Shown one piece after another: positions 43,370 through 52,522 of a stretch of DNA of 64,000 bases (positions are counted from its first letter, which is position 1; each line of letters opens with the position of its first letter). The notes under the pieces were generated by a model that saw only the letters and a program-made list of their open reading frames with translations, was not told where the DNA came from and searched no databases. Made by a program: the position numbers and the translations under genes. The stretch is from Atlanticothrix silvestris CENA357 (lineage in GTDB: Bacteria; Cyanobacteriota; Cyanobacteriia; Cyanobacteriales; Nostocaceae). Where the stretch lies: assembly GCF_016056295.1 (NCBI RefSeq), contig NZ_JAECZB010000075.1:39270-103269 (forward strand), in the 5' to 3' direction.

Positions 43370-45154
43370 ATGACCGAAGCAACAGCACCTCGTCTAGAAA
43401 TTGGCGTTCAGGAAACCGTGCCGACGATTCATTACCAAGTGGCGATGCCCCAACCAGAAACACATCTGTTTGAAGTGACATTGCAGCTTGTGAATCATCC
43501 ATCGCCGATTCTTGACTTAAAAATGCCGGTGTGGACACCAGGTTCCTACTTAGTCCGGGAATACGCCAAAAACTTGCAAGATTTTGCTGCTTTTGTAGGC
43601 GATAAGCCTTTAAGTTGGCGGAAAATTAGTAAAAATCACTGGCAAGTTAATAAAAATGGCGTTTCAGACTTAACTGTACGTTACCGAATGTTTGCTAATG
43701 AGCTATCGGTACGGACAAATCACTTGGACACCACCCACGGCTATTTTAACGGTGCTGCGCTGTTTTTTAGACTACCGGGTTGGGAAGAGCTACCAATTCG
43801 TGTGACTATCGTACCACCCCGTCCAGAATGGCGGGTAACTACTGCCTTGCCAACAGCTGGTGAAAAAACTAATAGTTTCTTAGCTGCTGATTTTGACACT
43901 CTTGCAGATAGCCCCTTTGAGATTGGCTCTCACCAGTTGTATCACTTTGAGGTATTGGGCAAACCTCATGAACTGGCAATTTGGGGACAGGGAAATTTTC
44001 AAGCGCAGCGGATGATCGCTGATATCCAGAAAATTGTCCAAGTGGAAGCACAAATGTTTGGTGGCTTGCCCTATGAAAGATATGTGTTTCTGCTGCATTT
44101 ATTTGCCCAAGCTTATGGGGGTTTGGAGCATAAAAACAGCTGTTCTTTAATTTACCAACGCTTTGGGTTTCGCTCTCAGGATAAATACGATCGCTTTCTG
44201 CAATTGGTAGCACATGAATTCTTCCATTTGTGGAATGTTAAACGTATTCGCCCCAAAGCCCTAGAAGTTTTTGATTACGATCGCGAAAACTACACACCAT
44301 CTTTGTGGTTCTGTGAGGGAACTACCAGTTACTACGATTTGCTGATTCCTTTACGGGCTGGAATGTATGATGCCAAGGCGTATTTAAATAATTGGGGTAA
44401 GGAGATTACTCGGTTTCTCACCACACCTGGGCGTAAGGTACAACCGCTTTCTGAATCAAGTTTTGATGCTTGGATTAAACTCTATCGCCCAGATGCCAAT
44501 AGCGGCAATTCCCAAATTTCCTACTACTTGAAAGGAGAAATGGTTTCTTTGTTGCTAGATTTATTGATTAGAGCGCGGCATGGCAATCAGCATTCCCTGG
44601 ATGATGTGATGCGACAGATGTGGCAGCAATTTGGGCAAGCAGAGATTGGCTACACTCCTGAACAATTACAGAAAGTAATTGAATCTGTAGCGGGAGTGAA
44701 TTTGGCTGATTTCTTTCAACGCTATATTGATGGTACTGAAGAATTACCCTTTAATCAGTACTTGGAACCTTTTGGTTTGCAGCTAGTAGCAGAGCAAGAA
44801 GAAGAACCTTATCTGGGTGTAAAAGCGAAAACCGAGCATGGACGAGAAATCATTAAGTTTGTTGAAGTGGGTTCGCCTGCACAACTAGCAGGAATTGATG
44901 CAGGTGATGAATTGTTGGCTATTGCAGGAATTAAAGTTACAGCAAATCAATTGAGTGATCGCCTCAAAGATTATCAACCCAACGACATTATCCAAGTCAC
45001 AGTTTTTCACCAAGATGAACTGCGTACTTATGCCGTCACCCTGGCTGCATCACGTTCTAATAAGTATCAAGTAATTCCCATCCAGAATCCTGATCCTATA
45101 CAGAAAGAGAATTTCGCTGGATGGTTAGGCGTGCCGATCATTACTGTCCGTTAA
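43370..45154 (+). CDS. M61 glycyl aminopeptidase-like protease with PDZ domain
   Basis: 594 residues. M61 layout: beta N-domain (MPVWTPGSYLVREYAKNLQD), zinc motif VAHEFFHLWNVKRIRP (His282, Glu283, His286), and the downstream Glu region (WFCEGTTSYYDLL). Residues ~485-560 form a PDZ domain (EPYLGVKAKTEHGREIIKFV, SPAQLAGIDAGDELLAIAG). No signal peptide, so cytosolic. Follows the regulator gene on the same strand. It cleaves N-terminal Gly/Ala in characterised members; the substrate here is unknown. Confidence 0.9.
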   Translation: MTEATAPRLEIGVQETVPTIHYQVAMPQPETHLFEVTLQLVNHPSPILDLKMPVWTPGSYLVREYAKNLQDFAAFVGDKPLSWRKISKNHWQVNKNGVSDLTVRYRMFANELSVRTNHLDTTHGYFNGAALFFRLPGWEELPIRVTIVPPRPEWRVTTALPTAGEKTNSFLAADFDTLADSPFEIGSHQLYHFEVLGKPHELAIWGQGNFQAQRMIADIQKIVQVEAQMFGGLPYERYVFLLHLFAQAYGGLEHKNSCSLIYQRFGFRSQDKYDRFLQLVAHEFFHLWNVKRIRPKALEVFDYDRENYTPSLWFCEGTTSYYDLLIPLRAGMYDAKAYLNNWGKEITRFLTTPGRKVQPLSESSFDAWIKLYRPDANSGNSQISYYLKGEMVSLLLDLLIRARHGNQHSLDDVMRQMWQQFGQAEIGYTPEQLQKVIESVAGVNLADFFQRYIDGTEELPFNQYLEPFGLQLVAEQEEEPYLGVKAKTEHGREIIKFVEVGSPAQLAGIDAGDELLAIAGIKVTANQLSDRLKDYQPNDIIQVTVFHQDELRTYAVTLAASRSNKYQVIPIQNPDPIQKENFAGWLGVPIITVR

Positions 45155-45447
45155 TAGTCATCGAAATATGAAGAGGATAAGGGAGAGTTATTTTCCCGCA
45201 GTTCCCCTTGCTTTCCCTATTTCCTCATCTCTTTCATTTATCGATGCACAGAAGACAGAAAAGTATGAAGTCATTGAAATTGATAGTTCTAAATTTCTTA
45301 TCAAGGATGTAGATATATCAAGTATTGGCATAAGGATAAATTAATACTTCAAAAGGATCTCACGCCAACACAAGTGCGATCGCTATGCGCGCCTCGCACG
45401 GACTTGATACTATTTCACTTTGAATAATGATACAAATATGCTGGTAA

Positions 45448-45468
45448 GGGCATGGCAATGCCATGCCC
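45448..45468. repeat. REP-type palindrome GGGCATGGCA-A-TGCCATGCCC
   Basis: Ten-base perfect arms around one base. A well-known type of interspersed palindrome in Nostocales. Flanked by CCCTACG on one side, which extends the pairing with GGTAAGG only weakly. Confidence 0.8.
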
Positions 45469-45550
45469 CTACGATAAATCTATATGTATCAGGGTTTTCG
45501 TGAATTGGTATGAGGCGATCGCAATTGACAAATTTCTGAGAAAAGGCAAA

Positions 45551-45702
45551 AGCCGCTCTAGATATATCCTGGAACGGCTCGACGAGAGTTGTGTATGCAT
45601 CGGGGCTTCATAAGCGTAATGCCCCATTTTCTGTATAAGTGATTCGGTATATAGCTCTATACAGCCTGCTTTTGACTCTTTCCGGAAGAAAGACTCAAAA
45701 GT
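45551..45702 (+). promoter_or_regulatory. Three stem-loops in the leader of the amino-acid ABC operon
   Basis: Stem 1: AGCCG/CGGCT (45551-45579). Stem 2: GGGGC/GCCCC (45602-45625) followed by ATTTTC, like a terminator. Stem 3: CTTTTGACTCTTTC with GAAAGACTCAAAAG around CGGAA (45669-45701), 13 pairs with one C-C mismatch. This arrangement fits an attenuator or riboswitch-like leader before the transporter at 45769. The 2H-3 glutamine riboswitch consensus was not matched. Confidence 0.45.
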
Positions 45703-45768
45703 TACATTTATATAGTTCCCAAAATTATTCCAATATTAGGGGTGCATCTAAAATAATTTAGCAAGTCA

Positions 45769-47259
45769 ATGAAGAAACGAAGAGTATGGCTATTTACGAT
45801 GCTGTTTGGGGCAATGGTAGCAATCAGCGTGATAACAGGTCATAGTAATCCCCTACAAGCAGCCTCTTCTGTAGGCAAAGACACATTGACAATGATTACT
45901 TCACCCGATTATCCTCCCTACGAATTTTATGATACTAAGGGGGGCGATCGCCAAATTGTTGGTTTTGACATTGATATTGCCAATACCCTTGCTCAAAAAC
46001 TGGGGTTCAAACTGAAAGTGATGGAATCTGATTTCAATGGATTAATTCCAGCACTCCAAGCAAATCGGGCTGATTTTGTGATGGCTGGGATGACTCCCAC
46101 CCCAGAACGAAAGAAAAATGTTGATTTTTCAATTATCTATTACGAGGCCAAAGATACGATTGTTGCTCCTAAAGGTAGCAACTTGAAACAGCCACAAGAC
46201 CTTTTAGGAAAAAAGGTTGGGGTGCAGTTGGGAACTATCCAAGAGCAAAATGCCAAGAAAATTGCCCAGAAAGTTACAGGTATTCAGCTCAAGCAACTTA
46301 ACAAAGTGCCTGAAGTAATTCAAGAAATCAAATCTGGGCGTATTGATGCAGGAATTGTTGAAGATACTGTTGCTAAGGGATTCGCCCAAGCCAACCCAGA
46401 TTTAGAGTTTAATGTGATTCCCTCAGAGTCAGCAAGTGGATCAGCGATCGCTTTTCCCCAAGGTTCTCCTTTGGTTGCACCATTTAACAAAGTTCTGCAA
46501 CAAATGCAGGAAAGCGGTGAACTAAAAAAACTAGCAACCAAGTGGTTTTCGCAAAACAGCACCATCGATACTGCATCTTTACCGACTACCAAAAGCGGAC
46601 TAAATTTAGACTTCACCAGAATCCTTCCTGACATTCCCTTTATTCTTCAGGGAGTTCCCATAACTTTATTGTTCACTCTTTTATCTGTAACTTTGGGGTT
46701 AATCTGGGGTACAGTACTTTCCTTGTTAAAAATTACTGGAATTAAGCTCTTTACCTGGGTTGCTAACGCTTATACCTCAATTTTTCGAGGCACACCCCTG
46801 CTGTTACAGTTGGCTTTGGTTTATTACGCTACGCCTCAACTGACAGGCTATGATATTTCAGCTTTAGAGGCGGGGGTGTTAACTTTTACCCTCAATTCTG
46901 GGGCTTACATGTCAGAAACCATCCGGGGTGGGATTCAAGCAGTGGATAAAGGACAAAGTGAAGCGGCGATGTCTATGGGGGTTTCCTACTGGTTGATGAT
47001 GTGGGATGTCATTTTGCCCCAAGCATTAAAGAATATTCTCCCCGCCTTGGTTAATGAAACTATCGGACTGCTCAAAGATTCTGCCTTAGTGTCAACTATT
47101 GGTGTAGTCGAAATATTACGCAGTGCCCAAATTGTAGGCGCAAATAAATATATTTACTTTGAACCGCTGTTGTTTGCAGGGTTAATTTATTACGTTTTGG
47201 TGATGGGTCTAACCTTTGGTGCATCCGCTTTAGAAAGGAGGTTAAGGCAAAGTGAGTAA
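45769..47259 (+). CDS. Amino-acid ABC transporter, binding protein fused to permease
   Basis: 496 residues. Signal/anchor (WLFTMLFGAMVAISVITG), then an SBP type-3 domain ~35-265 (PDYPPYEFYDTKGGDR, VGFDIDIANTLAQKLGF, GVQLGTIQE), then a HisM/GlnP-type permease ~285-496 with about five helices (FRGTPLLLQLALVYYA and the EAA loop GQSEAAMSMGVSYWLMMWDV). The fusion is the arrangement of BgtB in Anabaena (basic amino acids and glutamine). The binding residues fit a polar amino acid; which one is open. Overlaps the ATPase gene by 8 bp. Confidence 0.92.
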   Translation: MKKRRVWLFTMLFGAMVAISVITGHSNPLQAASSVGKDTLTMITSPDYPPYEFYDTKGGDRQIVGFDIDIANTLAQKLGFKLKVMESDFNGLIPALQANRADFVMAGMTPTPERKKNVDFSIIYYEAKDTIVAPKGSNLKQPQDLLGKKVGVQLGTIQEQNAKKIAQKVTGIQLKQLNKVPEVIQEIKSGRIDAGIVEDTVAKGFAQANPDLEFNVIPSESASGSAIAFPQGSPLVAPFNKVLQQMQESGELKKLATKWFSQNSTIDTASLPTTKSGLNLDFTRILPDIPFILQGVPITLLFTLLSVTLGLIWGTVLSLLKITGIKLFTWVANAYTSIFRGTPLLLQLALVYYATPQLTGYDISALEAGVLTFTLNSGAYMSETIRGGIQAVDKGQSEAAMSMGVSYWLMMWDVILPQALKNILPALVNETIGLLKDSALVSTIGVVEILRSAQIVGANKYIYFEPLLFAGLIYYVLVMGLTFGASALERRLRQSE

Positions 47260-47986
47260 TACAGTCATTCGCACGGAATTTTTATGTAAGTCGTTTGGTG
47301 AACTGGAAGTACTCAAAGATATTTCTACGGTGATTTATCAGGGAGAAGTTGTAGCGATTTTGGGGCCTTCTGGTTCGGGTAAGTCTACCTTTCTACGTTG
47401 TATGAATTTGCTAGAACGCCCTACCAAAGGACGGATCTACTTTCATGAACAAGAAATTACTCATCCCAAGGTCAACATCGCTAAAATTCGCCAACGTTTG
47501 GTGATGGTATTTCAACACTTTAATTTGTTTCCTCACATGACGGTGCTGCAAAATGTCACCTACGCACCCATGAAAGTGAAAGGAGTAGATAAGCAGCAAG
47601 CGCAAGCAAAGGGGTTGGCGTTGCTGACTAAAGTTGGTTTAGAGGCAAAAGCAGATGTCTACCCATCTAAATTATCGGGGGGACAAAAACAGCGGGTGGC
47701 GATCGCTCGTGCGTTGGCGATGGAACCGGAGATGATTTTATTTGATGAACCTACTTCTGCTTTAGACCCAGAGATGGTAAAAGATGTGCTGGAAGTGATG
47801 AAAGCCTTAGCAGATACGGGAATCACAATGGCAATCGTCACTCATGAGATGGGATTTGCAAGAGAAGTTGCCAGTCGGATTATGTTCCTCGACCAAGGAA
47901 GTTTAGCTGAAGATACCACTCCTAGCGAGTTTTTTCAGAATCCGCAGTGCGATCGCGCTAAGCAGTTTTTGGAAAAAATGCTTTAA
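47252..47986 (+). CDS. Amino-acid ABC transporter ATPase (GlnQ/BgtA type)
   Basis: 244 residues, GTG start 8 bp inside the upstream gene. Walker [15 protein letters not shown]-loop [12 protein letters not shown], signature [17 protein letters not shown], Walker [16 protein letters not shown]-loop [15 protein letters not shown]-family ATPase that powers the fused binding protein-permease. Transcript ends at a hairpin at 48109-48143. Confidence 0.95.
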   Translation: MSNTVIRTEFLCKSFGELEVLKDISTVIYQGEVVAILGPSGSGKSTFLRCMNLLERPTKGRIYFHEQEITHPKVNIAKIRQRLVMVFQHFNLFPHMTVLQNVTYAPMKVKGVDKQQAQAKGLALLTKVGLEAKADVYPSKLSGGQKQRVAIARALAMEPEMILFDEPTSALDPEMVKDVLEVMKALADTGITMAIVTHEMGFAREVASRIMFLDQGSLAEDTTPSEFFQNPQCDRAKQFLEKML

Positions 47987-48108
47987 CTTCCAAGCTTGAG
48001 AAAAGAGCGATCGCATACTTTTCACATCATTGTGACAAATCTGTCATATCTCTTTGATACGCTGAGTTTAAGTAAACATTCAGTTTGCTCCTTACACCAT
48101 ACCCAAAG

Positions 48109-48143
48109 CCCTCTTGCTGTTTAATGTCAAGAGGGATTTTTTT
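48109..48143 (+). terminator. Terminator of the ABC operon
   Basis: Stem CCCTCTTG (48109-48116) / CAAGAGGG (48128-48135), 11-base loop, then ATTTTTTT. It lies about 120 bp past the ATPase stop. Confidence 0.88.
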
Positions 48144-48366
48144 AATTGCAATTTGGTGCAGAGAAATTCTCAAAAACTTCAATTAAAATGCTATAGCTAA
48201 TCTGATAATTGTTTAATCTGAGGAATATTATTGGCTAGTGTTCATCTATACATTTATTAGGAAAATATCCAGCTATTTCTCTATCTAATGGCGGAATTAA
48301 GATAGTTGATATAAATATTAAATAAATAACTATTCCGATCACCTGACGAACTTTAAATTTGTATAT

Positions 48367-48400
48367 CCCCGCTGCTAAATAACAACGGGGAATTTTTTTA
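48367..48400 (+). terminator. Second, orphan terminator
   Basis: CCCCGCTG (48367-48374) with CAACGGGG (48383-48390), one mismatch, then AATTTTTTTA. No plus-strand gene lies between it and the ABC operon terminator 225 bp upstream, so it may end a small RNA. Confidence 0.7.
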
Positions 48401-48410
48401 TCAAGAGGTC

Positions 48411-48431
48411 AGACGCGATAAATCGCCGTCT
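48411..48431. repeat. REP-type palindrome, second copy
   Basis: AGACGCGATAAATCGCCGTCT: same family as 248-267, with an extra C in the right arm. Confidence 0.75.
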
Positions 48432-48519
48432 CTACAGAAAATTTATTCGTCAATTATTTATTGACAGACTACTAGCCCCTAGTTCCTAATCCTTAGTTCT
48501 AAGATATCCCAAAGATTGC

Positions 48520-49104
48520 CTAACTTTGTTCTTGGGGAACTTGTCCTATTTGTGCCATTAACTTTTCTTTATCCAGCCTCCGTTTTTTAGCATATAGCTG
48601 AATAGTGACTGCCATCAAAATGATCATGCCGAAAATTGCCCAGGCAGCGATATCTGTAGGCAAATTGTTCTTAAATACAGCCAGCAATACAATCACCACC
48701 AACATAACTGTAGGTGCTTCATTTAAAGCCCGCAACTGCTGACCACTCCACCGACATTCATCAGCAGCTAACTTCTTCATGAGACGACCACAATAATGAT
48801 GATAACCCAGCAGAATAGCCACAAATAGCAGTTTGAAATGTAGCCAACCTTCTTTTAAAACTTCTGGTTCAGTACTTACTAAACCAATCGCCATTGCTAC
48901 AGTTACCAACATTCCTGGAGTAGTAATGATGTGGTAAAGGCGTTTTTCCATAATTTGATACTGATTTTTCAGTATCGTGCGTGCTGGTTCGGGTTCTTGG
49001 TTAGCTTCAACATGATAGATAAAAAGACGCACTAGGTAGAACAACCCAGCAAACCAAACTACAATACCGATAATATGAAACGCTTTAAACCAGGAATAAG
49101 CCAT
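48520..49104 (-). CDS. hemJ: Protoporphyrinogen IX oxidase HemJ
   Basis: 194 residues with four to five membrane helices. HemJ/CopD-like motifs: WFKAFHIIGIVVWFAGLFYL with a conserved His, KRLYHIITTPGM, LHFKLLFVAILLGYHHYCGR and LRALNEAPT. HemJ oxidises protoporphyrinogen IX to protoporphyrin IX in heme and chlorophyll synthesis in cyanobacteria that lack HemG/HemY. The C-terminal tail (KKRRLDKEKLMAQIG) is charged and cytosolic. Start ATG 49104. Confidence 0.92.
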   Translation of the reverse strand: MAYSWFKAFHIIGIVVWFAGLFYLVRLFIYHVEANQEPEPARTILKNQYQIMEKRLYHIITTPGMLVTVAMAIGLVSTEPEVLKEGWLHFKLLFVAILLGYHHYCGRLMKKLAADECRWSGQQLRALNEAPTVMLVVIVLLAVFKNNLPTDIAAWAIFGMIILMAVTIQLYAKKRRLDKEKLMAQIGQVPQEQS

Positions 49105-49365
49105 GAATTGTAACCTGCCTTGATCAACTTGTTTTAAAGTAGCAATAGCCTAAATGGCTGCAAGTACTCTCATTACTAGGTTACGACAAAACCTTATGCG
49201 GTAATTGATGAAGAAGTGTGAATTATCACGACAATATCTTTCTTTGACTTTAACCAATTTAGTAGTAGAGGCAAGTGTCAAAAAGAGAGTAGCCACTAAA
49301 CTTTACAGTTTTGGGTTGTATATGGGTTTAAATCAACAGCCAACAATAAAAATGAGGCTAATTTG

Positions 49366-50403
49366 ATGATTGACAACTATATCCTGGAAATAATGGCTCA
49401 AAATCAGATTCCGGGACTCTCTGTTGCTGTGTTACAGGAGGGTGAACCTGTTTGGGTTAAAGGCTATGGTTTAGCAAATGTGGAACACTCCGTTGCTGCA
49501 ACCGAACACACAGTTTACGAAATTGCTTCTATCGGTAAAACATTCACCGCTACACTCATAATGATGTTGTTGGAAGCAGGAGTCATTTCGCTAGACGAAG
49601 CGATCGCAAATTATCTTGATGATTTACCTTTAGCTTGGCAAAGTGTCACCGTTAAGCATATTCTGTCTCATCAATCTGGAATTCCCAGTTATACTGATGA
49701 TCCCAACTACTGGGAAATTACCCGTCTTGATTTATCCAAATCGGAAATTTTAGCTTTAGTTAGTGATTTACCCCTGAAGTTTAAACCGGGTGAATTGAGC
49801 GCCTATGACAACACAGGTTACTATCTACTAGGCTTGATGCTGGAAAAAATAACTGGACAATCTTATGAAGATTTGTTGCGTGATCGCATTTTTTTACCGT
49901 TAGGAATGAATGCAACGGGGATGAATAATCCCCAAAACATTGTGCCTCATCGGGCTGCTGGCTACCGTTTGTTCAATCAAAAACTGATTAACAAACCTTA
50001 TTACAGTCCTTCTGTCACATATTCATCTGGGGGGCAACTTTCTAGTGTGGCGGATATGGTGAAGTGGGAACAAGCACTTAACAATGCAACTCTGCTCAAG
50101 CAGTCAACCCTTGATTTAATGTGGACTCCCCATTTACCAAGTCAGGGTAATAATTGGGAAAAGCTCAAATATGTAGCAGGTTTAGGTTGGTGGATATTCA
50201 ATTATGATGGTCGCCGTGTGGTTGGTCACAATGGTTCCATTTTAGGATTTGCCAGTAATATTACCCGCTTTATAGATGACAATATTACTGTAATTTTATT
50301 GTGCAACTTAGACAAAATTTCTCGACCCGATGCGATCGCTAAAGCAATTGCTGGATATTACTGCCCAAATATTGCAAAATTAGCACTTCAACCTTCATTA
50401 TGA
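49366..50403 (+). CDS. Beta-lactamase-family serine hydrolase
   Basis: 345 residues from ATG 49366; a TTG one codon earlier is unlikely. Class C-type motifs: SIGK (Ser55, Lys58; SxxK), YDN in SAYDNTGYYLLG, and the third motif as HNG in VVGHNGSILG. No signal peptide, so it is more likely a cytosolic esterase or peptidase of the AmpC-like/DD-peptidase superfamily than an antibiotic resistance enzyme. Its stop is 7 bp from the convergent hydrolase gene. Confidence 0.9.
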   Translation: MIDNYILEIMAQNQIPGLSVAVLQEGEPVWVKGYGLANVEHSVAATEHTVYEIASIGKTFTATLIMMLLEAGVISLDEAIANYLDDLPLAWQSVTVKHILSHQSGIPSYTDDPNYWEITRLDLSKSEILALVSDLPLKFKPGELSAYDNTGYYLLGLMLEKITGQSYEDLLRDRIFLPLGMNATGMNNPQNIVPHRAAGYRLFNQKLINKPYYSPSVTYSSGGQLSSVADMVKWEQALNNATLLKQSTLDLMWTPHLPSQGNNWEKLKYVAGLGWWIFNYDGRRVVGHNGSILGFASNITRFIDDNITVILLCNLDKISRPDAIAKAIAGYYCPNIAKLALQPSL

Positions 50404-50410
50404 TTTTGTG

Positions 50411-51262
50411 TTAACTAGATTCAGTGCGACGTACAAAGGGCAACATATCTTCTAAAATCGTTTTGTGATAGTGTTCTTGAGGATAATGCCCAACGTTATT
50501 AAGTTTTATTGTTTCTGTATTTGGTACAGAATTTGCAAAATTTTGTGCCATGTCTACAGATAACCAAGGGTCAATCACACCCCATTGCAAAAGAATTGGT
50601 TGTTGCCATTGTTTAAAACCAGATTCGATTTCTGTCATTGCTGTCTCAAGTTGCAAGTTACGAATAGTTGCTAAGAGACTACGTCCAGGAGCAGAACTTT
50701 TCAAATAAGGTTTACGATAAACATCCAAATCTTGATCTTCGATGCGGTAACGGCTGCCTCCTTCTAAAGTCCGATCAACTAATAGAGGGTCTTGGGTCAT
50801 CATTTCACCTGCTAAGGGTAAACCCATTTGTTTAATTTTCCAGGGTAATTTGGCAGCAGTTGAAATTGGTGTATTGAGAATAGCTAAGTTAGCAATTTGT
50901 TCAGGATGGCGCAAGGCATATTGTAACCCCACAGAGCCTAAAAAGCCTTGTACAACTAAAGAAAAACGCTCAATTTCCAACGTTTTGATAAATCTTTCTA
51001 AAGCTGTAATAAATGCATCGGGTGTGTAAGCAAAGTCTCGTTTTTCGGGATGTGCAGAAAAGCCATAACCGATCCAATCAGGTGCGATCGCTCTTGTTCC
51101 CTGTGCTGCTAAAGCTGGTAATATATGCCGCCAACTATAACTTTGTGATACTATACCATGCAGTAACAACACTGGCAGTAGGTCAGTTCTACCAATTGGT
51201 AAAGATTCACGATAAAACCATTCTAGAGAATCTACTGTTATTTTATGTTCTGTTGATGACAC
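50411..51262 (-). CDS. Alpha/beta hydrolase fold protein without catalytic nucleophile
   Basis: 283 residues, GTG start. Closest in layout to haloalkane dehalogenases and epoxide hydrolases (LLHGIVSQSYSWRHILPAL, APDWIGYGFSAHPEK). The nucleophile elbow, VVQD-WGG in dehalogenases, reads VVQGFLGSVG here, so glycine replaces the aspartate or serine. The C-terminal His is kept (NNVGHYPQEH). Likely a non-catalytic or altered member. Neighbours (serine hydrolase, glycine-oxidase-like gene) give no pathway. Confidence 0.8.
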   Translation of the reverse strand: MSSTEHKITVDSLEWFYRESLPIGRTDLLPVLLLHGIVSQSYSWRHILPALAAQGTRAIAPDWIGYGFSAHPEKRDFAYTPDAFITALERFIKTLEIERFSLVVQGFLGSVGLQYALRHPEQIANLAILNTPISTAAKLPWKIKQMGLPLAGEMMTQDPLLVDRTLEGGSRYRIEDQDLDVYRKPYLKSSAPGRSLLATIRNLQLETAMTEIESGFKQWQQPILLQWGVIDPWLSVDMAQNFANSVPNTETIKLNNVGHYPQEHYHKTILEDMLPFVRRTESS

Positions 51263-51343
51263 GCTTTTATTTTCCTGGGTTTTGAATGTAAATGCCTCAC
51301 GCAGAGTCGCAGAGCTAAAAATGTATTTTTTATTGAGAGTTAA

Positions 51344-52447
51344 TTAATTAGAAATAATCATCTCACGAATTGCATGAGCTGTTGCGGGTGCTAATAAAAC
51401 GCCGTTGCGATAGTGTCCAGTCGCCAACAGAACATTACTAAACCCTGGTAGTTCTCCAATCACTGGGGCTGGACGACCTTCAGGACGGGGACGTAATCCT
51501 GACCAAGTGCGAATAATAGTTGCTGTAGCTAACTCTGGGCAAAATGCGATCGCCTGTTGTTTTACAGACTCTAGCAATTCTTGATGAGGCGTGATCTCAT
51601 CGCCATTGTTGGGAAATTCTACCGTTGCACCTATCCAATAATCTTTGCCACCCACAGGGACGATATGGACATCATTACCTGTAATTGCTGGCTGGAAGTC
51701 GGGATTACCTAGTGGATGTTCCAAATGTACTTGTAATGCTTGCCCCAAAACAGGGCGAATATCAATTATTTGGTTTAACTGTGCCGTCAATGGTGTCGAA
51801 CCTAGTCCAGCGGCAATCACAATCCAATCTGCGGGAATTTTTCCGGCTGTAGTTTCCACAGAAGGACATTTTGCAGATTCTTCTTGATTGTTTCGTTCTG
51901 ACTTTGGAAGACCTAAAACATTCACACCAAATTTGAAATTAACACCTTTGTGTTGAGCAGCCGCAACTAAAGCTAACGTCAAAGCAGTTGGATCAATCTG
52001 ACGGTCTTGTGGAGAATAGACAGCACCAGTAATTTTGGTGTTATTAACTTGAGGACAGAAATTTTTAAGTTTTGGCGTGTCCCAAATTTCCAATTGCCAG
52101 CCTTGAGAGTGGCGAGTTTCTACTAATTTTTCCCATCTAAGGAAATTTTCTTCTTCCAGACAAAGGCTAAGGATTCCTTGACGGTTGAAAGGGATTTTAG
52201 CACCTGTTAAAGACTCCAATTCAGGAATTAAGGTTTCGTAGCGTTGGATGCTAGTTTGTCGCATCTGCCAAGCCTTGCCCTTAATTTTGTGGCTAATTAC
52301 GCCCATCAAAACCCCAAGAGCAGCGCCTGTAGAGGCTTGGGCTGGTGGCTGACGGTCAATAACTGTGATTTTTAGTCCTTTAACTTGACTCAATTCATAG
52401 GCGATCGCTGCCCCAACTACACCACAACCGATAATGACTACATTCAT
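51344..52447 (-). CDS. FAD-dependent oxidoreductase, glycine oxidase (ThiO/DadA) type
   Basis: 367 residues. N-terminal dinucleotide fold VVIIGCGVVGAAIAYELSQ, AGLGSTPLT in the middle, and the C-terminal FAD block RTWSGLRPRPEGRPAPVIGE and ATGHYRNGVLLAPATAHAI. The last block (GHYRNGxLLAP) is typical of ThiO, which oxidises glycine to iminoacetate for thiazole synthesis; D-amino-acid dehydrogenases are the alternative. No thiG or thiS neighbour and not fused to ThiG, unlike several cyanobacterial ThiO. Confidence 0.85.
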   Translation of the reverse strand: MNVVIIGCGVVGAAIAYELSQVKGLKITVIDRQPPAQASTGAALGVLMGVISHKIKGKAWQMRQTSIQRYETLIPELESLTGAKIPFNRQGILSLCLEEENFLRWEKLVETRHSQGWQLEIWDTPKLKNFCPQVNNTKITGAVYSPQDRQIDPTALTLALVAAAQHKGVNFKFGVNVLGLPKSERNNQEESAKCPSVETTAGKIPADWIVIAAGLGSTPLTAQLNQIIDIRPVLGQALQVHLEHPLGNPDFQPAITGNDVHIVPVGGKDYWIGATVEFPNNGDEITPHQELLESVKQQAIAFCPELATATIIRTWSGLRPRPEGRPAPVIGELPGFSNVLLATGHYRNGVLLAPATAHAIREMIISN

Positions 52448-52476
52448 GACTTTGATGCAAAAATTAAAAGTAAAGA

Positions 52477-52506
52477 GTTAGAAGTTTTAAAGTTGAAACT
52501 TCTAAC
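52477..52506. terminator. Hairpin between psbQ and the oxidoreductase gene
   Basis: GTTAGAAGTTT (52477-52487) and AAACTTCTAAC (52496-52506) form an 11-bp perfect stem. It lies 16 bp downstream of the psbQ stop on the minus strand; a heptameric CTAACCCCTAACT tract follows on plus. Confidence 0.6.
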
Positions 52507-52522
52507 CCCTAACTATTAATTC

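Larger units (their letters stand above)
45155..45768. other. 614-bp region of repeats and hairpins upstream of the ABC transporter
   Basis: Contains GTGCGA/TCGCAC arms (45374-45399), a GGGCATGGCA palindrome (45448-45468) and three hairpins nearer the gene (listed separately). No ORF supported. Confidence 0.6.

Noticed and set aside
45647-45662. GTATATAGCTCTATAC as an NtcA site
   Set aside because: GTA and TAC are separated by 10 bases, not 8, and it sits inside a hairpin-rich leader.
7239-45747. 16-bp exact match AATATTAGGGGTGCAT at 7239 and 45732 as a transposon end
   Set aside because: About one such match is expected by chance in a window this size, and the first copy is CDF coding sequence.
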